Shown here: in pieces, positions 45,511 through 53,652 of the stretch
Numbering within the stretch: position 1 is the first letter of the stretch
How the letters are laid out: every line of letters starts with the position of its first letter
Assembly (NCBI RefSeq): GCF_009193155.1
Contig: NZ_VUKD01000003.1
Span: 620,001 to 684,000 of the forward strand
Direction: 5' to 3'
Length of the DNA: 64,000 bases
Origin: Georgenia subflava
GTDB lineage: Bacteria > Actinomycetota > Actinomycetes > Actinomycetales > Actinomycetaceae
Position numbers and translations under genes: made by a program
The notes under the pieces: generated by a model
Told to the model about the DNA's origin: nothing
Database searches by the model: none
The model's input: the letters and a program-made list of their open reading frames with translations, nothing else

Positions 45511-45771
45511 GTGGCGAACATCAAGTCCCAGAAGAAGCGCATCCTCACCAACGAGAAGGCGCGGCTGCGCAACAAGGCCGTGAAGTCGGAGCTGAAGACG
45601 CACGTGCGTCGGGTCCGTGAGGCCGTCTCCGCCGGCGACAAGGACGCTGCGGCCACCGCGCTGCAGTCCGCCGGCCGCAAGCTCGACAAGGCGGCGAGCA
45701 AGGGCGTCATCCACGCCAACCAGGCCGCGAACCGCAAGTCCAAGCTGGCCAAGCAGGTCGCCGCTCTCTGA
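45511..45771 (+). CDS. rpsT: 30S ribosomal protein S20
   Basis: This is an 86-residue highly basic protein beginning (GTG) [20 protein letters not shown], with the family end [20 protein letters not shown]. It binds 16S rRNA during 30S assembly. Length is standard. It ends at a strong hairpin terminator (45797-45834). Base and codon use (AAG for Lys throughout) fit a highly expressed gene. Confidence 0.98.
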   Translation: MANIKSQKKRILTNEKARLRNKAVKSELKTHVRRVREAVSAGDKDAAATALQSAGRKLDKAASKGVIHANQAANRKSKLAKQVAAL

Positions 45772-45796
45772 GCGCACCTGCTCGACCGCGCAGCCA

Positions 45797-45834
45797 CCGG
45801 CGGCGCCGTACCCCACGGGGTGCGGCGCCGCCGG
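45797..45834. terminator. rpsT terminator hairpin
   Basis: A perfect 12-bp stem (CCGGCGGCGCCG/CGGCGCCGCCGG) has a 14-nt loop that can itself pair (CCCC/GGGG). It lies 25 nt after the rpsT stop. Confidence 0.8.
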
Positions 45835-45835
45835 T

Positions 45836-45939
45836 GTTCGTGCGCTCAGAAGCACGGCGTCGTTCGTGCGCTCACACGCTCGGCGTCGTTCGTGCGCTCA
45901 GACGCTCAGGGTCGTTCGTGGGCTCAGAAACTCGGCGTC
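45836..45939. repeat. four 26-bp tandem repeats overlapping a gene end
   Basis: Exact 26-bp period: 45836-45861, 45862-45887, 45888-45913, 45914-45939; core GTTCGTGCGCTCA(G)A..CGGCGTC. The last copy contains the stop codon of the glycosyltransferase gene. On the minus strand each copy carries a TGA, so every frame closes there. Confidence 0.92.
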
Positions 45940-47096
45940 GTCCGTTCCAGATCGGCGACCAGTCGTGAGGCGCGCGCCTCGGCGTGCTCGACCACGTCGG
46001 CGTAGTGCCTGAGAAGCGCCTCTCCGAGCGCCTCCCACGAGCGCGGCAGCACCCTGCGTCGGCCTGCCTCGCCCATCCGGGCCCGCATGCCCGGGTCCGC
46101 GGCCAGCACCCTGACCGCCTGCGCGAGGGCGGCGTCGTCGTCCGGCGCGTACAGGTAGCCGGTCTCCCCCTCGGCGACGACGTCGAGCGGCCCGCCCGCC
46201 GCCGGTGCGACGACCGGCAGGCCGCTGGCCATGGCCTCCTGGAGCGTCTGGCCGAACGTCTCGTGGGTGCCGGTGTGCACGAACACGTCCAGGGCGGCGT
46301 AGGCGCGGGCGAGGTCGGCGCCGTCGAGGCGGCCGAGCATCCGGGCCCCGGCCGGACCCACCTCCCGCTCGAGGGCCGCGCGCTCGGGCCCGTCTCCGAC
46401 GACCACCAGCCGCACGCCCGGCAGGCGCGCCAGCCCGGCGAGCCGTCCCACGCCCTTCTCGGGCGCGAGGCGACCGACGTAGCCGACGAGGACCGTCCCC
46501 CCGGGCGCGCCGTCGAGGAGACGCCTGCGCAGCGCCGCGCCCGCCGGGGTGCCGCGGTGCTGCGGGTGATAGGTCTCGGCGTCGACGCCACGCCCCCACC
46601 AGGCCGTCCGGGTGATCCCGGCGGCCGCGAGGTCGGCGAGCGACGCGCTGGAGGGGGCGAGGGTGCGGTCCGCGTAGGAGTGGACGCGACGCAACCACTG
46701 CCAGATGGCGGGGGCGGTGGCACGTAGCCCGTGCTTGCCGGCGAAGCCCGCGACGTCGGTCTGGAAGATCGCCACGGTGGGTATCCCTCGCCGTCGTGCG
46801 GCGACGAGGCCCTGCGCGCCGAGGCCGAACGGTGACGCTGCGTGCAGGACGTCGGGCGCGAGGTCCTCGAGCACCCGGGCCAGGAGCGGGCTCGGGAGCC
46901 CGGCGCGGAACCCGCGGTAGGTGAACGCCGGCACGGCGACGACCGGGAAGCCGGCGTACGTCTGCGGGGCCGGCCCGGGGCACACCACGACCGCCTGGTG
47001 GCCGTGCGCGGCCAGGTGGTCGAGCACGCGCAGGACGGAGGTGGTCACACCGTTGGCGGACGGGAGGAAGGACTCGGTGACGACTGCGACTCGCAC
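45924..47096 (-). CDS. GT4-family glycosyltransferase (alpha-mannosyltransferase-like)
   Basis: The protein has 390 residues. The N-terminal GT-B domain starts VRVAVVTESFLPSANGVTTS. The C-terminal nucleotide-sugar domain has VGYVGRLAPEKGVGRL and HTGTHETFGQTLQEAMASGL (E-x7-E motif). It resembles actinobacterial GDP-mannose-dependent mannosyltransferases of glycolipid or cell-envelope synthesis; donor and acceptor are inferred from family only. The GTG at 47096 was chosen by family start. It ends inside the 26-bp repeat array. Upstream is the MFS gene, 107 nt away on the same strand. Confidence 0.9.
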   Translation of the reverse strand: MRVAVVTESFLPSANGVTTSVLRVLDHLAAHGHQAVVVCPGPAPQTYAGFPVVAVPAFTYRGFRAGLPSPLLARVLEDLAPDVLHAASPFGLGAQGLVAARRRGIPTVAIFQTDVAGFAGKHGLRATAPAIWQWLRRVHSYADRTLAPSSASLADLAAAGITRTAWWGRGVDAETYHPQHRGTPAGAALRRRLLDGAPGGTVLVGYVGRLAPEKGVGRLAGLARLPGVRLVVVGDGPERAALEREVGPAGARMLGRLDGADLARAYAALDVFVHTGTHETFGQTLQEAMASGLPVVAPAAGGPLDVVAEGETGYLYAPDDDAALAQAVRVLAADPGMRARMGEAGRRRVLPRSWEALGEALLRHYADVVEHAEARASRLVADLERTTPSF

Positions 47097-47203
47097 GCCC
47101 CGACCGTGCCCGCACACGATGACCGGTCGGCGACGCAGGCGGGTGTGTGCGGTGTCGGGCGGGTGAACGCACCGCCACGGAGGAGCTCGACGACGGCCCG
47201 GGG

Positions 47204-48586
47204 CTACTCCTCCAGGGTGAGCCCGCGCCGCTCGGCGAGCAGCAGCGCCCCGGCAGCGGCGATCCCGAACGCCACGGCGAAGACGGCGAAGACGAGCCAG
47301 ATCTCGCCGGCGCGGTTGAGCACGGGGACGGACAGCGGAGCGAGGATCGAGGCGATGCGTCCGAAGCCCGCCGCCCAGCCCGAGCCGGTGCCGCGCACCG
47401 ACGTCGGGTACATCTCCGGCGTGACGGCGTAGAGCGCGCCCCAGGCCCCGAGGGCGAAGAACGACAGCAGGCACCCGGCGGTGATCACGCCTGCCGGCGT
47501 GGTCGCGACGGCGAAGAGGTAGGACGCGCCCGCGGCACCGGCGAGGAAGGTGACCAGGGTGGGCCGGCGGCCCCACGCCTCGATCAGGTAGGCGGCGACG
47601 GCGTAGCCGGGCACCTGGGCCGCGGTGATGACCACCGTGTACCCGAAGGAATGGACCAGGTCGTGCCCGGAGGCGACCAGCAGGGTGGGCAGCCAGGTGA
47701 AGGCGCCGTAGTAGGCGAAGTTGAGGAAGAACCACACCAGCCAGAGCCCGGCGGTCCGCGTCCGCAGCGCCGGCCCCCACACGGCGCGCAGCCCGCCCGT
47801 CGCGGCGACGTCCGGCCGCGCGGCCGCCGGCCACGGGCTGTGGTCCGTTGCGGCGGCCTCGTGCGCGTCCGACGTGCGCGAGCCTTCGGCGGCGGCGCCG
47901 AACACCGCCGGCGAGGTCTCGAAGGCGCGCACGGCGGCCTCCGCCTCCTCGTGCCGGCCGCGCGACTGGAGGAAGCGCACCGACTCGGGCAGCGAGGAGC
48001 GCACGTACAGCGCGTAGAGCGCGGGGACCGCGCCGAGGGCTAGCGCCCACCGCCAGCCGCTCTCCGAGCCGGCGACGACGAAGTAGCCGATCAGGGCCGC
48101 ACCGAACCAGCCGACGGCCCAGAAGGCCTCGAGGATGACCACGAGGCGGCCGCGGATGCGGGTCGGGGCGTACTCGCTGACGAGGGTGGAGGCGACCGGC
48201 AGCTCGGAGCCGAGTCCCAGTCCGACGAGGAAGCGCAGCACGAGCAGCACGCCGACGCCCGTGGCGAGCGCGGAGGCGCCGGTGGCGAGGCCGTAGACCA
48301 GCAGGGTGACGGCGAAGACGTTCCGGCGGCCGAAGCGGTCGGCGAGCAGGCCGCCGAGCGAGGCACCGATGGCCATGCCGACGAACCCGATCGACCCGAT
48401 CCAGCCGAGCTGGGTGTCGTCCAGGCCCCACTGCACCGCCAGGGCCGCCATGACGAAGGAGATGAGGCCGACGTCCATCGCGTCCAGCGCCCATCCGACG
48501 CCGGAGCCGACGAGGAGCCGGCCGTGCTCGCGGGTGAAGGGCAGCCGGTCGAGCCGTTCGGTCCGGCTCGGCGCCTGGTCGCTCAT
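47204..48586 (-). CDS. MFS transporter (sugar porter/metabolite:H+ symporter type)
   Basis: The protein has 460 residues and 12 membrane helices. It has the family signatures GGLLADRFGRRNVFAVTLLV (loop 2-3), a PESVRFL-type end of helix 6 (RSSLPESVRFLQSRGR) and a long cytosolic loop between helices 6 and 7. AAYLIEAWGRRPTL is the second-half motif. The substrate may be an aromatic acid or sugar; sequence alone cannot decide. The ATG at 48586 shares a base with the Nudix stop (TGATG). A GGAGGAG/CTCCTCC hairpin overlaps its stop. Confidence 0.9.
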   Translation of the reverse strand: MSDQAPSRTERLDRLPFTREHGRLLVGSGVGWALDAMDVGLISFVMAALAVQWGLDDTQLGWIGSIGFVGMAIGASLGGLLADRFGRRNVFAVTLLVYGLATGASALATGVGVLLVLRFLVGLGLGSELPVASTLVSEYAPTRIRGRLVVILEAFWAVGWFGAALIGYFVVAGSESGWRWALALGAVPALYALYVRSSLPESVRFLQSRGRHEEAEAAVRAFETSPAVFGAAAEGSRTSDAHEAAATDHSPWPAAARPDVAATGGLRAVWGPALRTRTAGLWLVWFFLNFAYYGAFTWLPTLLVASGHDLVHSFGYTVVITAAQVPGYAVAAYLIEAWGRRPTLVTFLAGAAGASYLFAVATTPAGVITAGCLLSFFALGAWGALYAVTPEMYPTSVRGTGSGWAAGFGRIASILAPLSVPVLNRAGEIWLVFAVFAVAFGIAAAGALLLAERRGLTLEE

Positions 48587-49056
48587 CAGAAGCCCAGCAC
48601 CGTGACAGCGGGCACCGTGCCGTGCCGTAGCGCGTCGAGGACGACGCGCTCGTGCGGGACGACCGGGTCCGGCAGCGCGTCGAGGGCGAACCATCCCAGC
48701 GCCGCGGACTTGTGCGGTTCGCGACGGCGCGGCTCACCTGCCCACCGGCTGGGACGGAAGAAGAAGTCGACGCGCTCGTCGACCGGGTCGCCGTTCCCAG
48801 CGCTGCGGTGCATGACGGTCACCGGCACGAGGTCGTGCTCCTGCACCGAGATGCCGAGCTCCTCGTGGGCCTCACGTGCCGCCGCCGCGAGCACCGACTC
48901 CCCCGCCTCGACGTGCCCGGCCGCGCCACACGCCCAGTGCTCATCCATGTACCCCGTGCCACGGCGCAGCGTCAGCAGCACCTCGTCGGCCATTCCCGGC
49001 CGCTCGCGGAGCAGAACGAGGTACGCGGCTGGGATGACCTGGAATCGCTCGACCAC
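48586..49056 (-). CDS. Nudix hydrolase
   Basis: The protein has 156 residues from the GTG at 49056. Its Nudix box is GHVEAGESVLAAAAREAHEELGI (GxxxxxExxxxxxxREUxEExGU, intact). The N-terminus VVERFQVIPAAYLVLLRERP and later HRSAGNGDPVDERVDFFF resemble 8-oxo-dGTP/ADP-ribose-type enzymes acting on nucleoside diphosphate derivatives. A TAGCGT box 7 nt before the GTG indicates a leaderless start. It is coupled to the MFS gene by TGATG. Confidence 0.9.
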   Translation of the reverse strand: MVERFQVIPAAYLVLLRERPGMADEVLLTLRRGTGYMDEHWACGAAGHVEAGESVLAAAAREAHEELGISVQEHDLVPVTVMHRSAGNGDPVDERVDFFFRPSRWAGEPRRREPHKSAALGWFALDALPDPVVPHERVVLDALRHGTVPAVTVLGF

Positions 49057-49063
49057 GCGCCAC

Positions 49064-49069
49064 ACGCTA
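49064..49069 (-). promoter_or_regulatory. -10 hexamer of a leaderless promoter (Nudix-MFS unit)
   Basis: TAGCGT on the minus strand ends 7 nt before the GTG at 49056. Confidence 0.45.
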
Positions 49070-49174
49070 GTCCGCGGCGCCGAGGTGGACCGGAGCCGTC
49101 CATCGCCGCGGACACCAGGCCGTCGACACAGGTGAACAGCCGGACCCGTCCCTCCTCCGGGACTCCGCAGCCCA

Positions 49175-49186
49175 TTGAACATTCAA
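49175..49186 (+). promoter_or_regulatory. candidate operator upstream of the FMN reductase
   Basis: TTGAACATTCAA is an imperfect palindrome (TTGAA/TTCAA around CA) in a locally A/T-richer stretch, 113 nt before the reductase ATG. Its form resembles binding sites of MarR-like or redox regulators. TTGAAC could also be a -35 box, although no good -10 is at the right distance. Confidence 0.4.
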
Positions 49187-49298
49187 CTTGTATGGCCTTG
49201 CTCACAACCGTACTCCGGCGGGAATCACCGGGGCGCTCTATGCATTCGTATGGACGTCACCGGGCGTAACCCGTCCCATAAACCTCCGAAGGAGCACC

Positions 49299-49886
49299 AT
49301 GACCAAGATCGCCATCGTCACCGGCAGCATCCGTCCCGGCCGGCAGAGCCTGAACGTCGCGAACTGGGTGAAGTCGATCGCCGACCAGCGCGCGGACGCC
49401 GAGTTCGAGGTCGTCGACATCGCCGACTTCAAGCTCCCGGTCTGGGACGAGGCCACCCCGCCGTCGTTCGGTCCCGGGGAGGGCGCCGAGGGGCAGGCCT
49501 GGGCCGCCAAGATGGCCGAGTTCGACGGCTACGTCTTCGTCGTCTCCGAGTACAACCACTCGATCACCGGCGCGCTGAAGAACGCCCTGGACTTCGTCTA
49601 CGGCCAGCTGAACAACAAGGCCGCTGCCTTCGTCTCCTACGGCTCCGCGGGCGGCGCCCGTGCGGTCGAGCACCTGCGCGGGATCCTGTCCGAGATGCAG
49701 GTCGCGCACGTGCGCAACGCGGTCCTGATGTCGCTGTTCACCGACTTCGAGAACTTCTCGGTGTTCACCCCGACCGAGCCGGCCGCCGCCTCGGTCGAGC
49801 CGATGCTCGAGCAGCTCGTCTCGTGGACCAAGGCCATGGAGGCCGTGCGCGACGGCGCCTTCGCCCCGGTCGGCGCGAACGCCTGA
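49299..49886 (+). CDS. NAD(P)H-dependent FMN reductase
   Basis: The protein has 195 residues and a flavodoxin-like fold: N-terminal GSIRPGRQSLNVANWV (phosphate loop for FMN), VVSEYNHSITGALKNALDFV (conserved YN/GxxKNALD) and VSYGSAGGARAVEHLR. It reduces flavins or quinones with NADPH. The ATG at 49299 has a GAAGGAG SD 5 nt upstream; the in-frame region upstream is not conserved-looking. It ends at a very strong terminator. It is monocistronic, with a palindromic candidate operator upstream. Confidence 0.93.
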   Translation: MTKIAIVTGSIRPGRQSLNVANWVKSIADQRADAEFEVVDIADFKLPVWDEATPPSFGPGEGAEGQAWAAKMAEFDGYVFVVSEYNHSITGALKNALDFVYGQLNNKAAAFVSYGSAGGARAVEHLRGILSEMQVAHVRNAVLMSLFTDFENFSVFTPTEPAAASVEPMLEQLVSWTKAMEAVRDGAFAPVGANA

Positions 49887-49931
49887 TCTCCGCCCGCGGC
49901 GCCACCACCCCTCGGCGCCCGAGCGGTTCCC

Positions 49932-49970
49932 CGCCGGCGTCGGCACCCCACGAGGGTGCCGACGCCGGCG
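49932..49970 (+). terminator. terminator of the FMN reductase gene
   Basis: A 17-bp perfect stem (CGCCGGCGTCGGCACCC and its complement) has a 5-nt loop, followed by TTCTTCGTC. It is the longest hairpin in the window. Confidence 0.9.
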
Positions 49971-50094
49971 TTCTTCGTCAGGACCTCGCCAGAGCGGCGC
50001 CCGGCCCTGCGGGCGGCCTCGCGCCGGTGCGTCCCGCCGGTCGTCGCTCTACGGGTACCCCGCCGCCGGCGTCGCGGGGCGTGCGATCGTCTCG

Positions 50095-51093
50095 TCAGCG
50101 TCCGTGCGCGGCAGCCACGCGCAGGATGGCGCGCTCGACGGCGAACACGGGGTCGCGCCCCAGTCCCTTGACCTCCGCGTCCGCGGCGGCGACCGCGGTG
50201 ATGGCGCTGGCGAGGCCCTCCGGCGTCCAGCCCGAGAGGTCCCGGCGGGCCCTGTCGATCTGCCAGGGAGCCAGACCGAGCTCACCGGCCGAGACGCCGG
50301 AGCGGCCCCGGGTCGCTGCCACCTTGGCGAGGGTCCGCAGCTTGACGGCCAGGGCAGCAACGATCGGCACCGGGCCGGTGCCGGTGGCTACGGCGTGGCG
50401 CAGCAGCGCCACCGCCTCGCCGGCGTGCCCGGCCACCGCGGCGTCGGCCACCTTGAAGCCGGTCGCCTCGACCCGGCCGCCGTAGTAGCGCAGCACCACG
50501 TCGGTGGTCACGGTGCCGGCGGTGTCGGCGATCAGCTGGCTGGTCGCCGCCCCGAGCTCGCGCAGATCCGCTCCGACCGCCTCCACGAGCGCCTGCACGG
50601 CGTCCGGGTCGATACGACGCCGCGCCCTGGAGAAGTCGGCCCGGACGAAGTCGACCTTGTCGCCGTCGCGCTTGATCGCGTCGCAGGCGACGACCGGGTG
50701 CCCGGCGGCCGCAACGGCGTCGAGGAGCTTCTTCCCCCGCGCGCCGCCGTTGTGACGGATGACCAGCCACACGTCCTCCGGGACGGAGCCGAGGTACTTC
50801 AGGGCGTCGTCGAGGAAGGCGTCGGTCATCGCCTCGGCTCCCTGGACGACGACGCACCGACGCTCGCCGAAGAGCGAGGGGCTCGCGACCATCTCGAGGA
50901 CGCCGTTCTCGTAGGCGGCCGCCTCCAGGTACGTGATCTCCACCTGCGGGTCCGCCGCTCGGGCCTGCTCGACCAGCCGGTCCACCGCCCGGTCGGCGAG
51001 CAGCCCCTCGGTGCCTCGGACCAGCACCACGGGGGCGAGGTCGACGGTGTCCCACGTCAGGGTGGCGGCTGGGCGGCGGCGGGCGGGTGGCAC
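50095..51093 (-). CDS. holA: DNA polymerase III subunit delta
   Basis: The protein has 332 residues. The AAA+-like clamp loader subunit has blocks APVVLVRGTEGLLADRAVDR, SPSLFGERRCVVVQGAE, LVIRHNGGARGKKLLDAVAA and the lid TSQLIADTAGTVTTDVV. The chosen GTG at 51093 follows a CAGGCT hexamer by 6 nt, a possible leaderless start. It sits downstream of comEC, as in many bacteria. The C-terminal helical collar (LAPWQIDRARRDLSGWTPEGL) is present. Confidence 0.93.
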   Translation of the reverse strand: MPPARRRPAATLTWDTVDLAPVVLVRGTEGLLADRAVDRLVEQARAADPQVEITYLEAAAYENGVLEMVASPSLFGERRCVVVQGAEAMTDAFLDDALKYLGSVPEDVWLVIRHNGGARGKKLLDAVAAAGHPVVACDAIKRDGDKVDFVRADFSRARRRIDPDAVQALVEAVGADLRELGAATSQLIADTAGTVTTDVVLRYYGGRVEATGFKVADAAVAGHAGEAVALLRHAVATGTGPVPIVAALAVKLRTLAKVAATRGRSGVSAGELGLAPWQIDRARRDLSGWTPEGLASAITAVAAADAEVKGLGRDPVFAVERAILRVAAAHGR

Positions 51094-51138
51094 GGGGACA
51101 GCCTGCCACGGCCTGCCCACACCCGGTCGCACCGGGCC

Positions 51139-53652
51139 TCAGCGTGGGCACCGGGCGACCACGGCCAGCCCGTCCCTCGGCGCGGCGGCGCCCACCACGG
51201 CGACCGCGCCGCAGAGGTCCGTGCGGAGGACGAGGCCGCCGCCGGCGCCGTAGAGCTCCAGCGCGGACGGCGCGGGGTGCCCGTAGTCGTTGCCCTCCCC
51301 GACGCTCACCAGGGTCAGCCGCGGCTGCAGCAGCGCAGCCAGCGCGGGGTCCTGGCGGGCCGAGCCGTGGTGGGACATCACCGTGACGTCCGTGCCGCGG
51401 AGGCCGCGGGTGCGCATCTCCCGGACCAGCCCAGACTGCCCGGCGAGCTCGACGTCCCCGAGCGCCACCGCCAGCAGCCGCGGCGAGCTGAGCCGGACAA
51501 CGAGCGAGAGGTCGTTGACGGCCTCCGCGGCGGGCAGCCGCTCGACCGCCGCCGCGTCGGGCCACAGCACCTCCCACGCCACCGAGCCCGCCGTGCCGGT
51601 GGCGTCCGCCCCGCCGGCGAGCGGGCGCCCGAGCGGTACACCGGCGTCGGCGAGCTGGTCGCGGACGGCGGCCACCGTCGTCGCCGGCTCGGCACCGGGC
51701 CCGAGCACCGCGGCCCGCACCTCGACGGCGCCGAGCACCTCGGCGAGCCCGCCCACGTGGTCCACGTGGCCGTGGGTGAGCACGAGCAGGTCGACCCGGT
51801 GGACGTCGGCGGCGGTGAGGCACCCCGCGGCGTCGCCGTCGGCCGGCCCGACGTCGACCATCACCGCGGCCGACGGACCGGAACGAACGAGGAACGCGCC
51901 GCCCTGCCCGACGTCGCACTGGATCGCGACCCAGCCCTCCGGTGGCCAGCCGTCGGGGAGCCGGGCGACGAGCGCCGCGCGCGGCCAGGGCAGCAGCAGG
52001 ACCAGACCGAGCAGCGCGAGGACCCCGAGCGCAGCGCCCGGCCGCCGCGGCCCGGCCCGGGCGAGCAGGAGCACCGCGAGCACGGTGGCCACGGCCAGGC
52101 AGAGCACCCCGGTGAGACCGCCGGGCCATGGGAGCTGCGCCCCCGGGAGGCCGGCGAAGAACCGCGCGACCAGCGCGATCCACGCGGTGCAGACCGAGGC
52201 GCCGACCGCGAGGGCGTGCGCCGCGCCCGGCCAGAGGGGTGCGAGCACTGTCGCACCGACCCCGAGGACCGTCGCCGGCGGCACTGCGACGGCGGCGAGG
52301 ACGTTCGCGGGCACCGCGTACAGCGAGAGCGCGGGCGTGAGGAGCACGACCACGGGTGCGCAGGTGGCCTGAGCGGCTGCGGGCACGGCCAGCGCCGTCG
52401 CCAGCCAACGGGGCACCAGACGGCTGAGCCACCGGGCCCAGGGCCGCGCCAGGAGCACGAGCCCTGCGGTGGCGAGCACCGAGAGGGCGAAGCCGTAGGA
52501 GCGGGCGAGCCACGGATCCACCAGGAGGAGCAGCACCACCGCCGCCGACAGGGCGGGCAGCGCCCGGGCCGGGCGTCCCAGCAGGAGCGCGGCCAGGACG
52601 ACGGCGCCCATCACCGCCGAGCGCAGCACGCTCGCCTCCGGTCGCACCAGCCCGACGAAGGCCAGCAGCGCCACCGCCCCGGCCACGCTGCGCCACCGGC
52701 GCGGCAGCCACACGAGGGCTCCGAGGACGCACCCCAGCAGGATGGCCACGTGGGCTCCGGACACGGCCGTCAGGTGGGTGAGCGCGGTGATGCGCATGTC
52801 CTCCACAAGCGGGGCCGGCAGCGCACGGTCGTCCCCGACGGCGATGCCGGGGACCAGGCCCTGCGCCTGCGGGGAGAGGTCCGCCGTCGCCTCCCGGAGG
52901 GCACCGCGCAGCAGGTTGACCACGCGCAGGTGCCAGGGCGGGACGCCGACCACGTCGGGGGCGTTGGTGGTGACGACGAGCGCGAGCGCGTCGTCACCGG
53001 GTTCGGTGGCCACGAGGTTCCCGCGGACGCTCACCTGCTCCCCCAGCCGGACCTCGCCCCAACCGGCCGGGCCGAGGAGCACCACGCCGGCACGGGCGTC
53101 CGAGCGCTCCCCACGTCCGGCGACCTCCTCGACGTCGAGCTCGAGGCGGTACCGCTCGCTCGAGTCCCACTCGGCCCCGGCCTCGAGAGCGCGCGGCTCG
53201 GTGGCGACCCGCCCGGTGACGACGGCGCTCGCGCCGCGCTCCGTGAGCTCGCCGAGCAGGCCGCTCTGGCGCACCTGGACCTGGGCAGCTGTCGACACCA
53301 GGACGGCCACGAGCACCGCGCCGGCCAGCAGGGACGCGGCGGTGGGCGGACGCCGGGCGGCGTCGCGGTGCCGTGCGCCGGGCCGTCCCGGACGGGGGCC
53401 TGCGGCCCGCTCCCTGAGAAGCAGCCGCGCCGGGGCCAGCAGGAGCACGGCGACGACGAGGGCGGCCATCGTGAGCTGGGAGGGCGTGCGGGCGACCCCG
53501 AGGAACGTCGCGGCCCAGGCGGTCAGGGCGGCCGGCACCAGCCGGGCGTCGACGGGGGCGGGCGGTGGCCGGGCGTCCGGTCCGCCGCCCTCCCCCGGGC
53601 TTGGCCGTCGGCCGGGCGGGCGCGGGCGCCGATCCCCGGGCCGCCCGCTCAC
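51139..53652 (-). CDS. comEC: ComEC/Rec2-type DNA uptake channel
   Basis: The protein has 837 residues. An N-terminal DUF4131/OB-like domain precedes the Competence domain with ~8-10 membrane helices (GLVPGIAVGDDRALP; THLTAVSGAHVAILLG, the conserved SGxHVA). A C-terminal metallo-beta-lactamase-like domain has LTHGHVDHVGGLAEVL (HxHxDH) and VTVMSHHGSARQD. It should transport single-stranded DNA inwards and cut it. The GTG at 53652 overlaps comEA by GTGA. Together with comEA this suggests natural transformation, although the type IV pilus genes are not in view. Confidence 0.95.
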   Translation of the reverse strand: MSGRPGDRRPRPPGRRPSPGEGGGPDARPPPAPVDARLVPAALTAWAATFLGVARTPSQLTMAALVVAVLLLAPARLLLRERAAGPRPGRPGARHRDAARRPPTAASLLAGAVLVAVLVSTAAQVQVRQSGLLGELTERGASAVVTGRVATEPRALEAGAEWDSSERYRLELDVEEVAGRGERSDARAGVVLLGPAGWGEVRLGEQVSVRGNLVATEPGDDALALVVTTNAPDVVGVPPWHLRVVNLLRGALREATADLSPQAQGLVPGIAVGDDRALPAPLVEDMRITALTHLTAVSGAHVAILLGCVLGALVWLPRRWRSVAGAVALLAFVGLVRPEASVLRSAVMGAVVLAALLLGRPARALPALSAAVVLLLLVDPWLARSYGFALSVLATAGLVLLARPWARWLSRLVPRWLATALAVPAAAQATCAPVVVLLTPALSLYAVPANVLAAVAVPPATVLGVGATVLAPLWPGAAHALAVGASVCTAWIALVARFFAGLPGAQLPWPGGLTGVLCLAVATVLAVLLLARAGPRRPGAALGVLALLGLVLLLPWPRAALVARLPDGWPPEGWVAIQCDVGQGGAFLVRSGPSAAVMVDVGPADGDAAGCLTAADVHRVDLLVLTHGHVDHVGGLAEVLGAVEVRAAVLGPGAEPATTVAAVRDQLADAGVPLGRPLAGGADATGTAGSVAWEVLWPDAAAVERLPAAEAVNDLSLVVRLSSPRLLAVALGDVELAGQSGLVREMRTRGLRGTDVTVMSHHGSARQDPALAALLQPRLTLVSVGEGNDYGHPAPSALELYGAGGGLVLRTDLCGAVAVVGAAAPRDGLAVVARCPR

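Noticed and set aside
45836-45939. CRISPR array
   Set aside because: Units are directly joined without unique spacers and no cas genes are present.
45924-48737. 937-residue fusion of transporter and glycosyltransferase
   Set aside because: The part before residue ~547 is a wrong-frame reading of the MFS gene; the glycosyltransferase starts at 47096.
49188-49298. N-terminal extension of the FMN reductase
   Set aside because: The frame is open, but the strong SD at 49290-49294 and the family start place the ATG at 49299.
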